Shown: positions 57,928 through 64,000 of the stretch, in pieces
How the letters are laid out: every line of letters starts with the position of its first letter
Numbering within the stretch: position 1 is the stretch's first letter
Assembly: GCF_030272615.1 (NCBI RefSeq)
Contig: NC_081415.1
Span: forward strand, 505,873,373 to 505,937,372
Length of the DNA: 64,000 nt
Direction of reading: 5' to 3'
Source: Cryptomeria japonica
Taxonomy: Eukaryota > Streptophyta > Pinopsida > Cupressales > Cupressaceae
The notes under the pieces: model-generated
Seen by the model: the letters and a program-made list of their open reading frames with translations, nothing else
Told to the model about the DNA's origin: nothing
Databases searched by the model: none
Position numbers and translations under genes: made by a program

Positions 57928-58480
57928 GTTTTAATATTGTTATTTAAATGTAAATTCATCTCAATAAATTTGACTTCAAGATAATTTAAATCATTTCTAT
58001 TGTATTCATCTATATTGTTAGAGTAATTTGTTTAACCCCACAAGTCCATGAATCAACTAAAATTAAAAGAATCACATTTGAAGAGAAGAAGTCATAACTA
58101 ATGCTATGCAATCTTGAGAGAGAATTGATACAAAGAATAATATGATATTAACATCAACCTATAAATGAATGGGATAGATTGTAATGAATGAATAACTTTC
58201 TTTATAGAAAGAAAGAGAAATCTAATCTAAAATTAGGAAACTCAAATTTGCTTAAAGAACTAAAGATCAACTCAACTAAGTGAACAAAGTGAATAAATTA
58301 ATTAAAGGACCTAGTTATACTTTTAATTAGATATTGTCCTAATTACTCCAACGCATATTCTATTATGCCATGAGTTGTAAGGCTAGATGCTTTTTTGTGA
58401 TGTAAAATCGTTTAACAAATTTTATCAAGTCCAAAATATTATGCAATGCTAATATTTAAAGGATTGTTTAGCTAATAAAG

Positions 58481-61297
58481 ACCCACTTCCATTTTTATTA
58501 CTTCTTGGATGTTCCTTTTCTAAATATGGTCTCTCAATGGTGTGTTTATCTCAAAAAATATTTCTAAAAGCATTTCGATTCTTATTTATATAATAAAGAG
58601 AAATTGGGTCATGTCTTCATCTTACCTTGTCTTCTTATTAAGGATGCAATTTGAATAATCATTGCAAAAAATGGTTGAAAACTAACTATAATACCTTATT
58701 TTTGTAGGATGTGTGAGTGTCCCTCTCCTATTGTATGAATATATTATTGGGCCAAGATTTGGTCAAATTCCTAACAGGAACTTATATTTATCCCTTTATC
58801 TTCTTCATTTCATCTTTTCATAGTATTTTGGAGACATATAGGGTTGACTTCAACTCTACTCTAGTAGATGGGATTTTCTCAAAATTTGATAGTGTGAATT
58901 CACTTACTATTCTCTCATCTCTAGAAATCATTAGAATCAGCCTTGTTGCTAACTCTCATTCAAATTCCCTTCTTTATGTGAATCATTTACAATTGTTTAT
59001 TGGTCAAATTCTCTATTTTCAAGCTTACAATATTTTTAATTTTGTACATCTCCTTTTGAAACATGTTGAGGAGGATCTCTTTAGTCATTATGTTCCTCCT
59101 TTTCCCAATTTGAGGTAACGGATTCTAGTGGTACTTGTGATGATTAGTTGATAGAATTTTCATGTGATGTTTAACTTGGTTGATGCAAGACAAATACCAA
59201 ACCTTCAAAATATTGCAAACTATTTATGTCTTAAATGTGCTAGGAACTTCATACTTGATAGAGAAGCACAAAATAATAATTCTTTCTCAGAATTGAGATA
59301 AATAATCTAACAAAGAACTAATATTTATCGAGATTAACAGAGCAATAAACTATAAACTAATGCAAGGGCGAATAATCAACATAATTAGATCAATTGTTTG
59401 AGACGATCAACACAACAAAAAAAACATGCCTGAAAACAATAGTATTTATGTAATATATAGAAGTGTGATGCCAACTATATGTATACAAACTTTATTTAGA
59501 CAAAACAACCAAAATTCAATTCACTCAATCCTTTGTCGATCACTCCTAGTTTACTTTCTTTAGGAATTGATGACACACTTCTTCTATTTATGTTCTTCTA
59601 GCCTCCAACTCACCTGATCAATCTCTATTTCTTTAAAATCCATGTCTTTACGTCTAACCTCTTTCTTCTAACCAATTTCTTTGCTTCTTGATTGGTTCCC
59701 TCATGTTTTCTTCTCTCTCTGATATTCTTGGCATCTATCTGTTCTATGTGTTTTCTAGAGTGGAGACGATTGTCCGACCTCTCCACTCTCTCATCTCTCT
59801 TCTTCAAATCAATCTTACCTCCATCAACTATCCCACATCATTTAAATAATTTTCCCCAAACTAATTCCAAACCTAATTTACCCAAATAAAGAGGAATTGA
59901 AATAAAAAATAAGAAAATAAAAAATTGTCTTTTGCTCCTAAATTAGGCTCCTCTGGAGATGAAATAAAACATGTTCTCCTGAGCATGAAGTCATCAATGG
60001 AATGACACAATGTTTGTCCATCAAGAGGCTCTCTCTCATTGACCCCCTAGGTATGCATAAGCAATTACCTTTTTGCAAAATGGTCTACAATATATGTCGA
60101 GAAAACTACCATAAGTTGCATATGCCTTCTTGAAATCAAGAACATCTACATTTATATCCTTCGAGTTCTCAAAACCAACATGAGTAGCTTGAATGACACG
60201 GAATAACAAATGACTTTGATTCAACACATCAACAATCACACATGCTTACCAACTCAAATAAATCATCAAGCTATCCATTCTTGCAATAGAAAAATTATAT
60301 CTGATTGTCTTGGAAACCTTGGCACATTCTCCCATTTTTCTTCTTTCATAGAGACTAGAGAACAAGGGCTAAAACTCTCATTTATCAACTCTTTCTCAGG
60401 GAATTCTTCAAATTTTAATGCTTTGATCTCATCTTTTTTAGTTGTTGCATCCTCTTCAACTGAGTTGTAATCTCATTCTTTGTCATTTTGTATTCATGCA
60501 CCAAAAGAAGAAAATTAGAAACCATCTGATGCTCCCACATCATTTGTGTATCTATGTTTCCTTTTAATATTATGGCCTTATTGTTTGTATGTTTTCATGA
60601 AAGCCTACATTTTCATAAGCTCTTTTGAATGTATCCCTATTCTAGACAAAGGGACACAATGTGTCATGTTCCTGCCAATAGTTCAGTTAGTTTAGAGTAG
60701 ATAAAAGTAGAGATAGAGATAGAGGGGGAGAGGAAGAGGGAGAGAAATAATAGATCAGGAGACAAAAATAGAGAGATGGAGGTAAATAGATAAACAAATA
60801 GAGAGGGTAGAAATTATAAAATAGAAAATTATTTGATATGATGTCTCTTTTGATCACAAACATTAGTAGTTGAATTGCTAAGAGATTGTGAAAGAATTAT
60901 TTAATTGTTCTTATGTTACTATCATGAAGATGAAGATAACTATCATTATGTGACTATTCATTTATTGCGTTTTGACTATTTTGTACTATCATACTATAAT
61001 GACTCTTAAGTCTACTATATTACTATTTTGCTATAATATATGTGTATATTATATTGTCATACTATTGTGGTCTTTAAACTATTTTGTTGTCATATGATTA
61101 TCACTCTTTAATTATTAGATTGATAGCTATAATTTATTTTTGATTTAATATATAATATTATTTTTGTTGTTACTTTAAACTTTAATACAATAAAAAAATT
61201 ATAATTATATTAACAAAATTATTTAATTTATTTGTTAAGGTTCTAAATTTGAAAAATAAAGAAAATAAATGAAGATAATGACATCAACAAGTCTCAC
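58481..61297. other. No confident gene
   Basis: Includes a 133-codon plus frame (58717-59118), rich in Phe, Leu, Ser and Ile, that I do not recognise and may be chance in T-rich DNA. Minus-strand low-similarity frames near 60036-60480 also lack a domain. A purine-rich low-complexity stretch (AGAGATAGAGGGGGAGAGGA) lies at about 60710-60820. Confidence 0.35.
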
Positions 61298-61576
61298 GTG
61301 ATGTCTCCCGCTCAAAAGTTTTCAAATTCTCCCTCCACTGCTCGTGTAGGGTCCTCTATTGTGTTGGTTGCGCAGGGCGACAGTGCTTGGAAGGAGTTCG
61401 GTGTGGATCCTTATGCCCAGGGGGTGTCATCTAATTCTAGGGATGATGTCTCTCGGCCCTCGGCTGCTCTTGCAGGGGATTTGGGTGCCATGGGCTCCTC
61501 CCTAGTGATTGATTCCCCATGTCCTAGTGCTGCTTGTGTGTGGGCAAGTGGGCATGGTGTGAATCGAAAGCCATGG
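61298..61576 (+). pseudogene. LINE ORF1 (DUF4283-type), 5' part
   Basis: Frame opening MMSPAQKFSNSPSTARVGSS and running to GVNRKPW, where an 843-bp solo LTR intervenes. Beyond the LTR the same frame resumes at 62425. The start-proximal Ser/Ala-rich region before NRKPW fits plant LINE ORF1 proteins, which bind element RNA. Confidence 0.65.
61572..61576 (+). repeat. Left TSD (CATGG)
   Basis: CATGG before TGAAGCAG; second copy at 62420-62424. Confidence 0.85.
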
Positions 61577-62419
61577 TGAAGCAGTCATCGATGAGGAGGG
61601 ACCTCGAGGAGATCAGTCCAAACCGGTCAGCAAGAGTTAACACAATGAAAACACATAGATATGATGGAGGCAATTCATAACAGATAGTTTTATTGCATGA
61701 TAGTCAATTACATCCAACTGGTAACAACCGGGTTACAATCGAGTTACGACTTACTGGCACACAGGCCTGGTAGAATAGGTCACACCAGGACCTTGAATCG
61801 AAAGATCTATCGTCTAGGCACAAACTATCTATTTGATACTTCTTGATTCTTTGAGTTGATTGATTACATTCTAAAGCATGATTACAAATATATATATTGA
61901 TCTAAAGGATCCCGTCAGCCCAAAAAGGATCAAAACCCGAAGAACAAGACCTAACATGCAAAATGTATAAGATCGACCACCACCAAGAGATTCCTTCAGA
62001 AAATCCAAAGGATGAAATGTAGAAGGTCAGCCACATGCCAAGAAATATTGAGATCAATGCCCAATGCTCCGAACGCTTCGGAATGGGCTCCGATAGATCA
62101 CAAGAATAGGTCTCAAGCAACCGGTAACAAGAAACTGTCAAGGAAACCGGTAGCGATATCTTGCCGGAAAGTGATCCAAATGAGATGCAATTAGAAAGCA
62201 AGTAGGGTGATCAAGTCTTCAAGTAGAATCCAACTCCACAAGAATTGGTGAGCCAAAACCGGGACACACAAAAAACAAAACATAAAAGAAAATGTTTTTG
62301 GTTGATGCAAGATTGCTGTGAACCGGGGATGCTCCTGCATCACACGACCTAGACAGTCGTTTGGTGGATTCGTTCTGGTAACTAATGCCATATTCATCAA
62401 TCAAATAGATAATACGATA
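61577..62419 (-). mobile_element. Solo LTR inside LINE ORF1
   Basis: An 843-bp insertion starting TGAAGCAGTC and ending AATACGATA, flanked by CATGG. The right terminus reads TATCG on the element strand where TG is expected, consistent with a G-to-A change. It contains ATATATATAT near 61890 and several ACCGGT-like motifs. No internal region. The call rests on the TSD and on restoration of the host frame. Confidence 0.75.
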
Positions 62420-62424
62420 CATGG
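62420..62424 (+). repeat. Right TSD (CATGG)
   Basis: Matches 61572-61576. Confidence 0.85.
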
Positions 62425-63473
62425 AATTGTTTATAATGCTTCTATCCTCTCTTTGCATGGTGCGATCTACCTGTTTAGGGCGGTTTGGCTTTCTCTTCCT
62501 TAGTTGCATGCTTAGATATCTTAACATTGGGAGCCTCTTATCACAGGTAAAGTTCATATTTTCTCGTGGCTAAGGGGTTTTTTGTGGCAAATTTTGATAA
62601 TGCTCAGGACGGAAACAAAATTTTATGTGATCCTTTTTTTAGCTGGGAGGATAAATTTTTGTTAATGATTAAGCCTTGGCACTCAGAGTTTAACCCTTCT
62701 ACTAAAATGTTTAATAAGATTTTGACATGGGTTTGGCTTCCTAACTCCCACTTCATTTATTGAATGATTCCCTTTTAGAGGAAGTGGGAGATGCCCTTGG
62801 TGATTTTCTGATGGTGGATGTTGAATCCTCTGATATTTTCCACTCCACCTTTGCCCGCATACTTGTTGATCTAGATATTTCAAATGGGTTGCTTGCTAAA
62901 AATTTACTTAAATCTTCAAAGGGTTCTTGGGTCCAATATTTAGACTATGAAGGGATTCCCTTTAGTCGTAGAAGATTTTTTAAAACTAGGCATGCAACTA
63001 AGCATTGAGGTTTTGAGAAAAGGGCAACTAAGGCCACATGGTGGAAAGGCGCTTCTATACAACATTATACAATTTCAAAGATATCTGATCAACCTAGGAT
63101 TTTTTCTAAGGTGGTTTCTTTGGAACCACAGGATCTTGGGGCATCCCCTCTAGTTGTCTCTCTTGGTGGGGCTATCGAAAATGTGCAAGTGTCTCTTGAT
63201 GTTTCCCAAGTGAATGGGACTCATGAGGCTTCTTCTAGTGGTAACGATTTGGCTATCATTCTTGGCGACTCTCCTGAAAATTCCAAATTTGCTGACTCTT
63301 TTGATTTGGCCTTGCTTGTCTCATCGCTTGCTGATATTGGGGTTTTTACGCTTGCTTATTCTGGTGTGGTTGTGTCTATCGAGCTAAGGTGGACTAGCGA
63401 TGTTGGGGTTTTGCCTTTGTCGTCCACTGCTTCTAGCGAGGCTATGATAGTGACTACTGATATTCATTCTTAG
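62425..63473 (+). pseudogene. LINE ORF1 (DUF4283-type), main part
   Basis: After a divergent stretch with stops, 62566-62763 reads KGFFVANFDNAQDGNKIL and LLMIKPWHSEFNPSTKMF then TWVWLPN, the DUF4283 core of plant LINE ORF1. A frameshift near 62760 leads to LNDSLLEEVGDALGDFLMVD and STFARILVDLDISNGLL, then YLDYEGIPFSRRRFFKTRH. In relatives that last block holds a CCHC knuckle (CxxC...H); here the cysteines are gone. A TGA at 63006 is followed by a Ser-rich tail to 63473. ORF1 binds LINE RNA and coats the retrotransposition particle. No ORF2 follows within the window. Confidence 0.82.
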
Positions 63474-64000
63474 GATTTTGGTGCGCTAGATTGGCATGTT
63501 AAGACAACGCAAGTGGAAGAGGGATGAATTTCTGTTAAGGGCAAGAAAGCTAAGTTCTCTATTTTGACATGACTCTCCGATCCCATAAGAGAAATTCTAA
63601 ATGTAAATCTTGATGGTTCTTGGGTGGGGGATGGTTTTAGGTTGGTTGCTAGTTGTTCTTTTTGCAACTTTGTTTTAGGTTGTGGGGGCCTATTTTTTTA
63701 AAACCCATGTTTTTGGTTATGGGGTCCTTTTTAGCCATGATTGTTTGGTGCTTTCTTGTTCCTTTTGTTCGGACAACTTTCTGGTTGAGGGTTCCACATC
63801 CTCTCAAAATCTATTTGTAAAGGGTTTTGGGTCCCTTCAAAACCTATTCTTACCCTAATAAAAAACATCAATGAGAACAAATTAGGTATTTGCAACACTA
63901 TTGTTTGATCCTAATATTATATATTTCTAGGTGTAATAAAGATAAGTACATATGACAAGCTTAATGATAATAATTTTCTTTATTAATTTTTTTTTCAACT
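63474..64000 (+). other. Tail after LINE ORF1
   Basis: Weakly protein-like sequence (KKAKFSILT, PIREILNVNLDGSWVGDG) is followed by a stretch ending CTTACCCTAATAAAAAACATC near 63860, possibly a LINE 3' end without ORF2. Nothing else is recognised up to the window edge. Confidence 0.4.

Larger units (their letters stand above)
52270..58480 (+). mobile_element. LINE, plus-strand copy, interrupted by an LTR element
   Basis: Non-LTR element of the same family as 45700-47968. It starts earlier in reverse transcriptase (NTIYKIITIGIACISCLII near 52345) and runs through RNase H to the shared 3' end. That 3' end is split by the LTR element at 54948-57927 and continues past it (CATTTCTATTGTATTC near 57985, CTATTATGCCATGAGTTGTA near 58360), where an extra segment of about 330 bp is present relative to the minus copy. 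No A-tail or TSD could be defined. Confidence 0.8.

Noticed and set aside
58717-59118. 133-codon plus-strand frame as a gene
   Set aside because: T-rich, hydrophobic composition with no recognisable motif or promoter context; left as unassigned.

Overview
This window is nuclear DNA from a plant with a large, repeat-rich genome, most likely a conifer or other gymnosperm. The evidence is AT-rich DNA dominated by nested, decayed retroelements (Ty3/gypsy and copia-type LTR elements, plant LINEs with a C-terminal RNase H domain), a plant-specific GCK-domain gene, a flavanone-3-hydroxylase-like dioxygenase pseudogene, and a Penelope-like element carrying a GIY-YIG endonuclease, a class reported in conifers. 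The lineage is inference; no species is claimed.

Layout. 1-1.1 kb: gag-protease relic of a Ty3/gypsy element (+). 2.7-3.9 kb: a dispersed direct repeat. 4-10 kb: poorly understood DNA with a 207-bp tandem duplication and weak candidate exons on the minus strand. 10.4-11.4 kb: the only convincing intact host gene, a minus-strand GCK-domain protein with a twin-CX9C cysteine pattern, a probable 5'UTR intron, a 37-codon upstream ORF and telo-box motifs. 11.56-17.88 kb: a 5'-truncated LINE with a 16-bp target-site duplication (TSD), split by a 4.0-kb non-autonomous LTR retrotransposon (13207-17202, TSD GTCCA) that carries only a C-terminal gag fragment with four zinc knuckles. 18.95-29.77 kb: a minus-strand Ty3/gypsy element (3' LTR, an extra ORF, a dead integrase) invaded by a solo LTR of its own family (19370-20974, TSD CTTAC) and by an unrelated solo LTR (27857-29499, TSD ATTAC). 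31.7-33.9 kb: diverged ~330-bp tandem repeats and a copia-like LTR relic. 36.0-37.9 kb: a (TG)41 microsatellite and two head-to-head Penelope-like element 3' ends. 39.8-41.3 kb: low-complexity and degenerate repeats. 42.5-45.0 kb: a PHP-domain gene fragment and the 2-oxoglutarate dioxygenase pseudogene, both minus strand. 45.7-48.7 kb: two minus-strand LINE fragments. 49.2-49.9 kb: (CT)36 and a pyrimidine-rich tract. 52.3-58.5 kb: a plus-strand LINE of the same family as the 45.7-48.0 kb copy, interrupted by a 3.0-kb LTR element with no recognisable protein (54948-57927). 61.3-63.5 kb: a LINE ORF1 pseudogene split by an 843-bp solo LTR (TSD CATGG).

The window reads mainly as layered insertion history. 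At three places (13207-17202, 27857-29499, 61577-62419) removing the inserted element and one TSD copy rejoins the host element's coding sequence. At the first and third the reading frame is kept across the join. Several retroelement genes carry stops, frameshifts or lost catalytic residues, so little here is likely to be autonomous. Boundaries, TSDs and frames were read by eye; no database search was possible.
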